Source: Macrotis lagotis
Taxonomy: Eukaryota > Chordata > Mammalia > Peramelemorphia > Peramelidae
Direction of reading: 5' to 3'
Length of the DNA: 64,000 nt
Assembly: GCF_037893015.1 (NCBI RefSeq)
Contig: NC_133666.1
Coordinates: 161,931,051 to 161,995,050, forward strand
The number at the start of each line of letters is the position of its first letter. Positions within the stretch are counted from its first letter, which is position 1. The position numbers were made by a program, and so were the translations under genes. Below are positions 36,081 to 46,674 of the stretch, in pieces. Under the pieces are notes generated by a model. The model had not been told where the DNA came from. It searched no databases and saw only the letters and a program-made list of their open reading frames with translations.

Positions 36081-36304
36081 CAGTAGTATTTGTTTCTACT
36101 CTTTCATATCCCCCATACATCTCCAAATTATTAACTCTTTGAATTAAGTAATGCATAACACCCTTGTTCTTCCCTTGGTGTTGCTGCCAAATTTCAAAAC
36201 TTATTTTCTCCAAATACCTTTCTTGCATTTTCCTGTCTGAAATGACCCAATTGTTTTCCTAATCAATTTTGAGCTATCCTTGAAGGCTTTATGATTTTCT
36301 TTAA

Positions 36305-36500
36305 TCAAGAGTGGTATGAGGGAAATAGCATTGATTTTAGATGTAAAGAATTGGGTTCAAATCCCACTTCTAAGGTTTACTGTTTCAGTACAACTTTGGA
36401 CAAATCACTTAACCTGCTGGACATCAGTTTCCTCATCTGAAAAATGAAGGTGTTGACTTAGATGAGCTGTGCATTCCCTTCCAACTCTATACTTACTCTC
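36305..36500 (+). mobile_element. Ther-type SINE (CCAACTCTATACT tail)
   Basis: GGGTTCAAATCCCACTTCTA, CAAATCACTTAACCTGCTGG, CAGTTTCCTCATCTGAAAAA and a CCCTTCCAACTCTATACT end. Confidence 0.8.
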
Positions 36501-36654
36501 TCTAATTTAGAAATGACTTGTCACTCTCAGACCTCACATGGAAATTGATAGGACTTTTCTTAAATTGCATTTTGTTTTTTTGTAACAATCATTTTGCCTC
36601 TGTCATATGAAAATTCTAGATTGTAAATTCCATAGGGGCAATTTACACTTTCAA

Positions 36655-38482
36655 TTATTTAAAGAGGAATGTATTTAACAGAATTTATTTCCATCCCATT
36701 TTCCCATTTATACTTTTTCTCTCCCTCTTTCCTTTCATTCTGTCCCTCCTCACCAATTTTACTTCTAACTACTACCTCTCTCAATATGCCCTCCTTTCTA
36801 TCAGCCCCAGGACTTAGATTGTTCCCTTCTCCTTCTTCCCTATGGGACAAGATAGATTTCTATGCTCAACTGAACATATATGAAGATGAACATAAAAGGT
36901 TCAAATGATGCTTATCCCTCTCCTTTCTTTCCCTCCACTATAATAAGGATGCTGTGCTTTTTCATGTGGTATACTTTACCCTAATCTACCTCTTACTTGT
37001 TTCTTCTCCCAATACAATCATCTTTCTCATTCCAATTTTTTATCATCCCATAATGATCAACTTACACCCATACCCTATGTTGACATATATATACCTTTTA
37101 ACTGCCTTGATAGAGATAAAATATTTGAGTTACAAGCATCATCTTCCCATACAGAGAGGTACAGAATTTAACCTTATTAAATAACATGTGTTTTCTTTTC
37201 TGTTTCCTTTTATGCTCCTTTTGAGTCTTTCATTTGAAAATGGAATTTTTTCTTGTTTAGCTCTGTTATTTTCATCAGGAATGTTTATAAGTCTCCTACT
37301 TCACTGAATGTCTATTTCTCCTCTGCCCCCCCTTGAAATATTAGTTTTTCTGAGTATGATTCTTGGTTGTAATCCAAGCTCCTTTGCCATTTAGAATATC
37401 ATATTCTAAACCCTTTTATTCTTAAATGTAGAAGTTGCTAAATTCTGTGTAATCCTGACTATAGTTCTCTGATATTTGAATTGCTTCTTTCCAGTTTCTT
37501 GCAGTATATAACTTTCTCCTAAGAGTTCTGGAATTTGTCTATAATGCTCTTTGGAGTTTCATTTGGAATTTCTTTCAGGAGTGACTGGTGGATTCTTTCA
37601 ATTGCTATTTTACCCTTTGGTTCTAGTATATTAGGGAAGTTTTACTTTGTAATTTCTTGAAAAATGCTATCTAAGCTCTATTTTGATCATGTCTTTAAAT
37701 AAATCCAGTAGTTCTTAAATTATTTCTCCTGGATCCAATTTCCAAGTCAATTGTTTTTCCCATGATTGTCTTCTATCTTTTCAATCTTCTGATTTGTTTG
37801 TTTCTTGGTGTCTCATAGAGTCTTTAGCTTCCCCTTGCCCAATTCTACTTTTTAAGAAGTTGTCTTCTTCAGTGAACTTTTGTACATATGTTTGTGTTTT
37901 GATCTTCCCTGTTTCCATAATGGCCTTTTGATGAGTAGGGCTTTTTTGTTTGTTTTTTTTTCTCATTTAAAGCATATTTTGTGACTTTTAAATGTTGGCT
38001 ACAGGAAGCACTATATCAAATGTCTTTCAGGAATGGGATGTGGAACTGGTCTTTGATTTGTTGTGCAGGGACTTCTGGAGCTGGTGGCTCATTTGTGTCA
38101 CTAGGATCACTGGACCTGATTGTGCCTGATGTGTTGGGGCTGGAAGCCTCATGGCTGGCCTACTGTGCCACTGGTCTACTGAGCTGGGGTCCCAGGGTCT
38201 CAGTTACTGTTCTGTTCTGGGATTGCGGGCCTCCCACCAGCTTGCCTGGACATTGTCTATACTGGGATGCATGCTGCCCCTTTTCACAAGTGAGACAGAG
38301 CTTTCTTGCAATTCTTCTAAATTATTCAGGAATAGAAAATTGTTTCACCCTCTTTTTGTGGGTTCTGTCACTCTTGAATTCATTTTGAGATGTTATTGAA
38401 AGTTGTTTAGTGGGGAATTGGGGATAGTGTAGACAAATTCCTTCCTTTTCCTTTGTATTCTGACTTTGCCTCCCCATAATAC
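36655..38482 (-). mobile_element. HAL1-like (half-L1) element, near full length
   Basis: On the minus strand the order is: a 5' leader (38482 down to about 37970), an ORF1-like frame (37966 to about 37220), then a purine-rich 3' region (37200-36655). No ORF2 follows. ORF1 followed directly by a 3' UTR is the plan of HAL1 elements, which move using L1 machinery in trans. The frame begins MRKKNKQKSPTHQK, carries a coiled-coil stretch (LKSRIGQGEAKDSMRHQ) and then an RNA-binding part with KKQFKYQRTIVRITQNLATS. The C-terminal portion is broken by frameshifts and stops. The leader resembles those near 895 and 6165. Confidence 0.68.
37220..37966 (-). pseudogene. L1/HAL1 ORF1p remnant
   Basis: ORF1p is the trimeric RNA-binding chaperone of L1 particles. 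The start chosen is the ATG at 37966, which opens 61 codons through METGKIKTQTYVQKFTEED and into the coiled coil. Further along, in shifted frames, DPGEII..LLD, then KQFKYQRTIVRITQNLATST and FKNKRV match the C-terminal RNA-binding half. Expected family length is roughly 250-340 residues, and the remnant spans about 250 codons. Several frameshifts and stop codons abolish function. The open plus-strand frames at 37981-38399 lie antisense to the leader. Confidence 0.68.
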
Positions 38483-38639
38483 AGAATCTGTCATTGATAT
38501 TGAGTTTTTTTATATTCATTCTCATGATACTTTCTACTGAATCATAGTGATTTGATTCAATTCAATTTCTTCCATGTTTTTCTCTGAAATTCTATACTAC
38601 AATTTGCTGATTCTCTCCACCAAACTAATTAAAAATGAC

Positions 38640-38688
38640 CAGATTCATATATGTTGTTGACTATATATGTAGTCAATATATATACACA

Positions 38689-38731
<43 letters not shown>

Positions 38732-38758
38732 TGAGAGAGAGAGAGAGAGAGAGAGAGA
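38640..38758 (+). repeat. (TA)n(GA)n compound microsatellite
   Basis: TA-rich sequence leads to a pure TA run and then a GA run ending near 38758. Confidence 0.95.
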
Positions 38759-38824
38759 TCTATATACCTATCTATATATAGTATTTTGACATTTTCTGGA
38801 GAGGAGATTTAATGCAAGAAATTA

Positions 38825-38905
38825 TTTCTTCACCTATTAAATGAAGGGACTGGACTAGATGATTCCCTAAGGTCCCATCCATATCTAAATCTTATGCTCT
38901 CTACT
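38825..38905 (+). mobile_element. Ther-type SINE tail fragment
   Basis: TTCACCTATTAAATGAAGGG, ACTGGACTAGATGATTCCCT and AAGGTCCCATCCATATCTAA are the 3' part of the subfamily seen at 36305. Confidence 0.7.
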
Positions 38906-39024
38906 CCTATCTACAACTTCTTAAAATATGACTGGTCTTGGTTTCATAACAAAGGAAAATAATGAATTGTGACACAAGATAAAAAGCCTCATAAATAAAT
39001 TATGCATGCCATTTTACCAATTAC

Positions 39025-40157
39025 AATATTTGGGCTTGGGGAAAGCCGGAAGCGAAGTGGGATTTGGATGCGTATTTTGGTGCTCCGCAGCCAGGTGAGC
39101 TGCGGGACCGGACCGGAGTAGAACACGGTTATGCTGGAAGGGGCGAGGCCGAGTTGGCTTGGGGCTGGTCCACAGTTTGCTCGGTGAGGGTTATTGTCAA
39201 CACTTACTCTGCTAAGTAAAAAACTGAACTGTTACAAAATTACCCTTGAATGTCTTCCACAAAATGTTGGTTTCTATAAAAAGTTTGGATATACTGTATC
39301 TGAAGAAAACTACATGTATCACAGATTCTAGAGTAATGTTAGCAAAAATGATTTTTGGAATGAAAGCAAAGAAATTTATTGCAATTAGGTTATTTTAGCA
39401 AATCAAAGAATTTTATTGCTACAAAACCAGTGACTTCCCCTTCCTTAAAATATGGCAAAAAAAGTTTGGCATATTGGAAGATTAGAATAAAAGATTAAAT
39501 TGAGTTGAGCATATCAAACTATAAATGAATGTTATAAAGGAGATGACTTTTAACCAAAGGAATATATTTTTAACTTGAAATGTTTCCTGTATTTTTCTAA
39601 AGTTGGATTTTATTTCTTTGTAGTCAGAATCTGTTTTTACTATCTTATTTGTTGACTATCTTACTTTTTATCCTTAAGAAATAGATTGTGAAAGAGAATA
39701 TCTCTAATGTACAAAAATTACTAGTTAACTAGTTTCTTTAGTTATAATCAAAGACATGGGTTTAATTGCAGGCTAACTTCATAATATTAATAAACTAGCC
39801 AGTGTAACTCATTTGAGGAGCTAATAAAAATTAAACACTTTCCACTCGTGATGGAATTTGATGAAAACCTATTGAATATAGAGGGGAAATGATGAGATTC
39901 AAAGTAAGAAGTAGCTGTTTTTACTCATGAAATGTAATGTAATTTGCTACATTATGGTAACCTTAGTTTTCCCCAATTCTGAAAACATATCTTATGACTT
40001 TGATGCACACATTAAGTTTTGATGAATGATTATTTTATGGGAAAATTACAGTGCTTTTCATAAATTTGATGGGAATTTTATCAGTGGTAACATGCACTTT
40101 TTAGTATCAAATAAAAATTTAAACTTAATATTCACATAAAAAAATATTTGGGCTTGG
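39025..40157 (+). pseudogene. GNPNAT1: GNPNAT1 retrocopy, 5' end joined to last coding segment, with target-site duplication
   Basis: GNPNAT1 acetylates glucosamine-6-phosphate in UDP-GlcNAc synthesis. The insert runs from 39040 to 40142 between perfect 15-bp repeats AATATTTGGGCTTGG. It starts with about 150 bp of GC-rich, CpG-rich leader. It passes at 39190/39191 directly into the C-terminal coding part, 46 codons open from [12 protein letters not shown] through [19 protein letters not shown] 1-bp deletion then changes the end to HRF-stop at 39329 (family RRFLK). A long AT-rich 3' UTR follows, with AATAAA at 40110 and a short A tail. The start codon and the N-terminal and central GNAT fold are missing. 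Intact CpGs and one small lesion point to a young insertion. Identity is firm; the cause of the internal gap is open. Confidence 0.9.
39040..39190 (+). other. CpG-rich leader segment of the GNPNAT1 retrocopy
   Basis: A small GC-rich island in AT-rich surroundings, with CpGs in GCCGGAAGCGAAG, GCGGGACCGGACCGG, GGGGCGAGGCCGAG and TCGGTGAGG. It probably derives from the parental exon 1 and promoter-proximal leader. CCGGAAGCG resembles an ETS-type site. Confidence 0.6.
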
Positions 40158-40159
40158 AG

Positions 40160-41550
40160 GGTAGTAATTACCTTAAATTCTAAGAGAAAACCCATGGGTC
40201 TATAATCCTAACACCCACCTGTATACTTTCCATTAACACTTAACTAGCAGACACCATTGGCTCTTAGAAAAGGTGTTGATAAGAGAACAAAATTAAAAGA
40301 TCAGCTTGGAAAAAAATAAATTTTTAACATGGTACATATTTTCCCATAAATACAGAAGAAAAGAAGAAAAGGCACAGAGTAAAGTAATACTGAGTTAGTA
40401 AAGTGTTAGTAAAGTAAGTGTCCAAGGCAGCTTACACCTCCAGTCCTACGGGGACTAGACATCTTTTCTCAGAGTCCACTGGGTTACCAGCATTTCTACT
40501 GGTCAGATTGCTCCATTGGGTTCCAAGTTATCTGCTCAGAATTCTGAATCTTAAATTCCTAGAGAAGCTTTCAATTGAATCTATAGCTGACTCCCTTCAC
40601 TTTTTGCTAAATATTGGGCTCTAGAAAGCTGTATCCTTCCTTTGCTGTCTCACCATATTTATTGTTTTTTTTTTAATATCTGTCATGAAGGTGTACTATA
40701 TGAGCTTAGGACTTTCTTGAACTTACCCTTCAATTTCTGGTCTGAATGGAGGGTAGGGGATTGGAGAGGAAGGAATAAAAAACCTCTTTACAAATCTTTT
40801 ACCTTTCCCCTGGCCCCAAGAGTTTCATTCCACAACTGCTTCATGGAATATGGATCTCTTCCACACTCAAATTGATCAATGGGGTGTTTCCCTTTGAGCA
40901 AGTCACTGCTATATGTTGAGCCATGACTGATGGGGTAGGGAGAGTGAAGGAGAGAGAAATTGCTTTTTCATTTGCAGAAAACGTTCTCTTAACAAAACAC
41001 TTCTAAATCTTGCTCCCCCAAATTCCAGGGCTTAACTAATTAAAGCTACCCAAAGCAAGGACTAATTTGTTTACTCAGTCAATAATTGATCAACTTGTTT
41101 TTAAACTTACTTTGCATATGCTCTTAATTTAATTAAAAATTTATGAGGGTTGTTGTACATAGTGAAAAAAATTGGAATATGAGTAGCAAAAAAATTCTAA
41201 AGGTCTGGAATGGCTTTAAGTAAATAGCCTGAAATCTTGAATTTGTTGATTTAATACTAATTACTTTTAGTGTTTGTGAGTTTGTCAGACATGAATGTTG
41301 CCTTAATTTATCTCTTCTAATTGAATTAGTTTAATTCCTCATGTCATTTTCAAGACCAAATTAAATATTCAAAAGCTATTATACAGTATAATAGGAGACA
41401 TCTCATTTGCTCTATTCTATCAGTTTATAGTTTTGGACTGACAGTTTAGAGTATACCTCAATATCAAATGAGTTCAGATTTATATTAGTATATCATCATT
41501 GTGAAAAACATCTTTACAAGAACTCTTACATACATCATCCTCTCTCGATT
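40160..41550. other. Unique DNA, nothing recognised
   Basis: No gene, RNA or repeat family recognised. Short open frames near 40418 and 40642 have no signature. Confidence 0.45.
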
Positions 41551-41554
41551 GATA

Positions 41555-42232
41555 CAACTGCCATGCTAGTCAAGCCCTTACCTTCTCTTGCATGGACTAT
41601 TACAATGGCTTCCTGAAGAAATGTATAATCTCTTCCCATTCCATTCTATTCTTCACACAGCTGCCAAAGTAATTTTGCTAAAGTGAAATTCTGATCATGT
41701 TTCTCTCCTCAACTTTATGAATTCTAGTAGCACCCTATGACCTCTAAGATAAAATTTAAACTCTCTTATTTGACATCCCAATTCTTCCTTCACTCTAGCC
41801 TCTCTATCATTCCTTCATTTTGTTTCCTTATACGTCTTGAATTCTATTCATAGTCCAACTTTAATGGTATATTTGTTATTTGTCACAAATGATACTCTAT
41901 CTCTATTCTCATTGTTTTTGCACTGGCTGTTCCAGAGGCCTGGAAAGCACTTACTTACTCTTCATATCTACTTCAGAATTTCTAACTTCTTTCAAGATTC
42001 AGGTTGAGCACCATATTTTGCAAGAGGCCTTTCTTTTCAGGTTATCTTTTATCTTCTTTGTTTTTTTCTTTGCTCTTCTTTGTATGCATCATTTACATTT
42101 TTATTTATGTACTTATTGTCTCTTCTAATAAATCGGAAACTTCTTGAGATCAGTGATGATTCATTTTTGTCTTTGTATATACAACTTTTATCAATAGGAG
42201 TCAATAATGAGTGCTTACTGATTGCTAAAGAA
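41555..42232 (+). mobile_element. L2-type LINE, long 3' portion
   Basis: TGGACTATTACAATGGCTTC, GATCATGTTTCTCTCCTCAA, CAGAGGCCTGGAAAGCACTT, AAGATTCAGGTTGAGCACCA and GAAACTTCTTGAGATCAGTG follow the L2 plus-strand order nearly without a gap to the GTGCTTACTGATTG end. It is one of the better preserved L2 copies here, yet no long frame survives. Confidence 0.87.
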
Positions 42233-42284
42233 TTCCAGTTGTATCTTTATCTTTTCTAAAATTTATGATTACAAATTTGCTTTT

Positions 42285-42480
42285 TTCTTTAGTGCAATTT
42301 CAAAAAGTGAGTTAAGTACTTTGGTGCTTTTTGTCTTTCCATTTGTATAATTCATTCTTGTGGTTCTGTACAATTTAATCTACATCAGTTCATATAAGTC
42401 TTCTAAGATTCTCTGAAACAATCCTCTTCACTTCTTATTGCAAAGTATTTCAATACATAAAAGATTATATTTTCTTCATT
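42285..42480 (-). mobile_element. L1-type LINE, C-terminal ORF2 fragment
   Basis: CTACATCAGTTCATATAAGTC and ATTCTCTGAAACAATCCTCT are the antisense of the L1 ORF2/3' UTR junction also seen at 14.5 and 59.2 kb. Confidence 0.65.
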
Positions 42481-42754
42481 CCTTGGGCAGCTTGAATGGT
42501 TGGAATACATAGGCAGCTTCTGTGGCAATCTATTGATGATGTTTCTGGGAGATGGTATAAAGAACTATATCTTATCATGAAACATTGAAAAATGAAGGAA
42601 CAACAATATAATATGAGAGAAATGGACTTCCTCAACTATCAGAAGGGCTCATGACACAAAAAGGATTCAGAATTTTAATAATTCTGATAGAGGTGTCAAC
42701 TGGCTATTTGATATGTAAAACTAATTTACCCTTATTACTACAGAATATTTGTCC

Positions 42755-42925
42755 CTGAAAGTGATCTTATTTTCCACTTAATCCAATCTCTCATTTTACA
42801 TATAGGGAAACTGAGGATCAGAGATATTATGTGACTTCCTCAAAATCCCACAAAAAAATCAGTTAGAATTTGATCCCAATTTCTTTGACTCCAGAATCAA
42901 TGCTCTATCATCTGAGCTTCATTGG
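42755..42925 (-). mobile_element. Ther/MIR-type SINE
   Basis: ATTTTACATATAGGGAAACTG, AGATATTATGTGACTTCCTC and GATCCCAATTTCTTTGACTC on the minus strand. Confidence 0.75.
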
Positions 42926-42929
42926 CAGA

Positions 42930-44585
42930 GAAAAACAGGTAGAAAGATATTTATTTTTAATTCAAAGTAGCTGTGATATGTAAATGAATTAATTTTTATG
43001 AAAGTATTTCTTAGAATATAGTGTAAGTTATATGAATACCTCTTTTTCCATGAAAATCATATTGAGCATAGTTGGCAGAGTAGAAAATAATGGATTCTTT
43101 TTTGACATTTCAATTGCAAAAATAAAAAAATGGTCTTTAATATTGTAATACATTTTATAAAATAAAATTAATATAAGAGAAGAAAGATTCTTTGGTTTAA
43201 ATATAATGGCTCATTAGAAACTTTTTACTCTATTCTTGCCTCCTTTCTTTTTTTTAGGATCCTTAAAACAGTTTTAGAAGCATTTCAAATCAGCTCTTCA
43301 GTAGACTTGTGTCTAGTAAAACAGATTTTGAGTTCCGTCATCATGACCTAGAAGCACATCTATTCTTAAAGAGAATAAAATATATATATATATCTACAAA
43401 AAATTTATATATTGTTTTTATTTTTCAAGGAATTTTCTTAAATGGTGAACTACTTCAAATGATATTCATGACAACTTCTCAATATGCAAATATTAATGAA
43501 TTACATTGACATGCTATTTGACATTCCATTGGTCTGCATATTACTTATATTCCTTAACCACCTCAGTTATGTAATTATGACATATTTAGCTCCATTTACT
43601 ACAAAGTAGCAAGAATTAAATAATGGGTAGTTCATAAGCATGATAACCCTTTAAATTAGAAAGTTCTCAGTGACTTAAATGAAAACAGGATTTGGCTACT
43701 ACAAATAATTATTTGCTTTTACTTTCTGTTATAAAATATATGTGTGCAAAGAACATGATCATCTAATCCATAACACACAATATTTGGGGAAAAGAAAGTC
43801 TCATTTATTGTGTGAAATTCTCTGGTCTACATTTCCCAGAAGTCTATACTTCAAGGCCTTAACATGGTGACATCACTTGGAACATAGGGTACCTAAAATA
43901 GAATAACTCTCCAATGCACCAAAAGTTTCTAAAGCCCTATTAGAATTTCACAGGGGAGTTTGTAATGGGTAGCAGGGACATAGGGTGGCAGAGATGTGAA
44001 CAGCAGGGAAGATAGGTACAGAAATGACAGGTGCAAGGAGAGAAAACAAGCGATACTGATTTAACCATGGTGTGCCAAATCACTGAAGTAACTTGGATGG
44101 AAGGCTTTTTGTTCTCCCAGAGGAGTTAGATGAATTTAATTCATCAAGTTGAATGAAAGGAAAAGGTGATTTTTTTCTGCTGTATAGTTATAAACCTTAA
44201 AAATCAACATAAATTCAATGAATTTAGTCTGTCTTTTGTTAACATGCTGGGAATGATGGGGTATTTATTGCTTTTCTGGAGTCATAGAGATGGTAGCAAT
44301 TTGAGTATAGGGGCTGGCAATATTTACCATGGAATTTAATAACTTATTTATATTGATATACTGTCTAAATTAAATGACTTTGCTTGTGAATTGATTAGTT
44401 TGGTTTGACCTATTATAGAGATGCAAAATGTGTATGGGGGGAATTTTATATATTTTCAAATAAATGGTGATCCAAATAGAACTCTATGTTAGGTGCAGTT
44501 AAGAGAGATTCTGTATTTGTTTTTCTCTCTGTATATAGCCTAGAAGGAATATATTATACTGACTATTGTTGTCTATGTCTATTAT
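42930..44585. other. Unique DNA, nothing recognised
   Basis: AT-rich; a short TA run lies near 43380. No gene is supported. A CTACATTTCCCAGAAG stretch at 43828-43843 resembles the ZNF143-type element but stands alone. Confidence 0.4.
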
Positions 44586-44736
44586 ATTTTATTTAGGAAG
44601 TTAGAGGCAAAATTTGAACCTACTTCTTCTGATTCTGATTGGTTTTTCCCTTACTAAAAAAGAAGAATAAATTATTTGTTAAAAACTGAATTAAAATAAT
44701 TTCTTTGTTTTCCATTTTAAATAAGGTCTCCCAGTG

Positions 44737-44920
44737 AATCCAGGATCATCCCCACTCATCCTGATCCACATCTGATCACTAGACTCAGATAGTTAAAGAG
44801 GAGAAACTGAGGCTGGTGACTCCTACTCACACCCTTAAATCCAATTTGCTTGAGTGTAATTACACCACATTCCTGATATCATGCACCTCTTCAAGAATGA
44901 AGGACAAACAACAATCTATA
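44737..44920 (+). mobile_element. SINE tail, CATCCTGATCCACATCTGATC type
   Basis: CATCCCCACTCATCCTGATC, GAGAAACTGAGGCTGGTGAC, AATCCAATTTGCTTGAGTGT and a CTCTTCAAGAATGAAGGACA end. The first part is the tail of the CORE-SINE at 8788, seen here without its head. Confidence 0.72.
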
Positions 44921-45414
44921 TAAGTAGGGCATGTACTATTGCTGAACAGTTAGGTAACATAGTTCCTTTCTTTCTTCCTTTCCTACTTTCTCCTATTCTC
45001 TGCCCTCCCCAACCTTCCCCTCTTTTTCCTCCTCTCCTCTCCTGTCTCTTCTTTCTGTCCACATAGGTTATCACACCTCTACCTGTAGGTGCTCTGTCCA
45101 AAAGAAGATAAATTTTTGAAAATTGAAACATGGGAAGGTATCTTGGGGTTAATCCATTCTGACTTTCATTGTCAAGTCAACAATAGGTCTCAGGCCTAGC
45201 CTTGGTTGGTGGTTGTTTGAGTTCTGATAGACTTAAAGTGAATGCAAATAGCACTTGCTTTTGTTTTGGTCAGAAACCCCAAGAGTCTTCCCTTCCCAGA
45301 CTGATATTTTTTATTAGGTTAAAGAGATGACAATTTGCCTCATTTCTTTCTTACTTTGCCTGTTACTCAACAGACATTACCTCAGTCAAAGCAAGACCTG
45401 TAAAGACCCTAACT

Positions 45415-45585
45415 TTAAAAGGGTCAAGATGTTCCATGGCATCCAAAGACCATTTCCAGTCATCCTGATCCATATCTAGCCATTGGATCCCAGAGACTAC
45501 TGAAGGAGAAAGGGATTCTGGAGACTTTACACAGTCCCACCAACTCACTTAAATACAATTCACTTGCATGTTATGGCATCACAGA
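45415..45585 (+). mobile_element. SINE tail, CATCCTGATCCATATCTAGCC type
   Basis: CCATTTCCAGTCATCCTGATC, ATATCTAGCCATTGGATCCC and TTCACTTGCATGTTATGGCA match the repeat at 44737 in the same orientation, about 700 bp away. Confidence 0.72.
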
Positions 45586-45684
45586 AATTTATAATATAGA
45601 GATAAAAATATATTATGCAGAGAGGAATCATAAACAAAAACTAATATTGTTATTAAAATTATATGCTTTAAATTTTATAGCATA

Positions 45685-45850
45685 GGGGAAACTAGGTGGC
45701 ACAGTAGATAGAACACTGACCCTGGAGTCAGGAGGACTTCCATTCAAATTTGACCTCATACACTTAATACTTAGCTGTGTGACCTTGTATAAATCACTTA
45801 ACCCCATTGTCTAACAAACAAACAAACAAACAAATAAATAAATAAATACT
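45685..45850 (+). mobile_element. WSINE1-type CORE-SINE with (CAAA)n(TAAA)n tail
   Basis: GAAACTAGGTGGCACAGTAG, CCTGGAGTCAGGAGGAC and ATCACTTAACCCCATTG, followed by CAAA and TAAA units derived from the tail. Confidence 0.92.
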
Positions 45851-46022
45851 ATGACATATATTTTAAAGACTTAAAATTGTATTAATTACAAGAAGACATA
45901 GTTAATAGGAGACTTTAATGCCCTTCTGTCAGATTTGGGCATATCTAGCAAAAATGGAAGAAATATAACTGAATAATTGCTGGTGAAACTTCAACTAAAA
46001 ACTTAAAGTATATTTTAAATTG

Positions 46023-46182
46023 AATCAGTAAAGTTTTTTTGATTTTTGCAGAGCATTAGGGCTAAGTGACTTACCCATGGTCACACAGGCAATTATTAAG
46101 TGTCTAAGGTCAGATATGAACTCAGCCCTCCTGACTCCAGGGTCACTGGACCACCTAGCTACCCCTCAACCAGTAAACTTTT
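46023..46182 (-). mobile_element. WSINE1-type CORE-SINE with imperfect duplication
   Basis: A minus-strand copy between AATCAGTAAAGTTTT (left) and AACCAGTAAACTTTT (right), inside the L1 ORF2 remnant. Confidence 0.88.
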
Positions 46183-46480
46183 CTAAGAACTGAACATACA
46201 TTAAGGCACAAAGATATTACAAATGATAAAACTAAATGCTAGTTCTTCAAAAAAAAACCTAAGAAAATTAAAACCAACAAAATGGAAAATTAACAATTTG
46301 AAATCACAATAAAATAATTCTTTTCAAAGATATAAAATATTCAAACTAACAGAAGATCAGACAGAGATATTAAGTAGTCTAATCTCAAAAGAAACAAACA
46401 AATTAGAAGAAATTGTAAAGGAATGACAAAAGTGAGGATTAGGGAAATAACTCCTGATCCTGAGAATCACAGGGTAATTC

Positions 46481-46640
46481 TAATAAACTTTTTTTTGTAA
46501 GGCAAATGGGGTTAAGTGGCTTGCCCAAGGCCACACAGCTAATTATTAAGTGTCTGAGACTGGATTTGAACCCAAGTACTCCTGACTCCAGGCCAGTGCT
46601 TTATCCACTGCGCCACCTAGCTGCTCCTTAATAAACTTTT
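46481..46640 (-). mobile_element. WSINE1-type CORE-SINE with target-site duplication
   Basis: A minus-strand copy at 46493-46628 with perfect 12-bp repeats TAATAAACTTTT at both ends, inside the L1 ORF2 remnant. Confidence 0.93.
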
Positions 46641-46674
46641 CGAAAACAGTGCCCACACTTCACAAATTATTCTT

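Noticed and set aside
37981..38399. Open plus-strand frames of 135 and 82 codons
   Set aside because: They are antisense to the GC-richer leader of the HAL1-like element.
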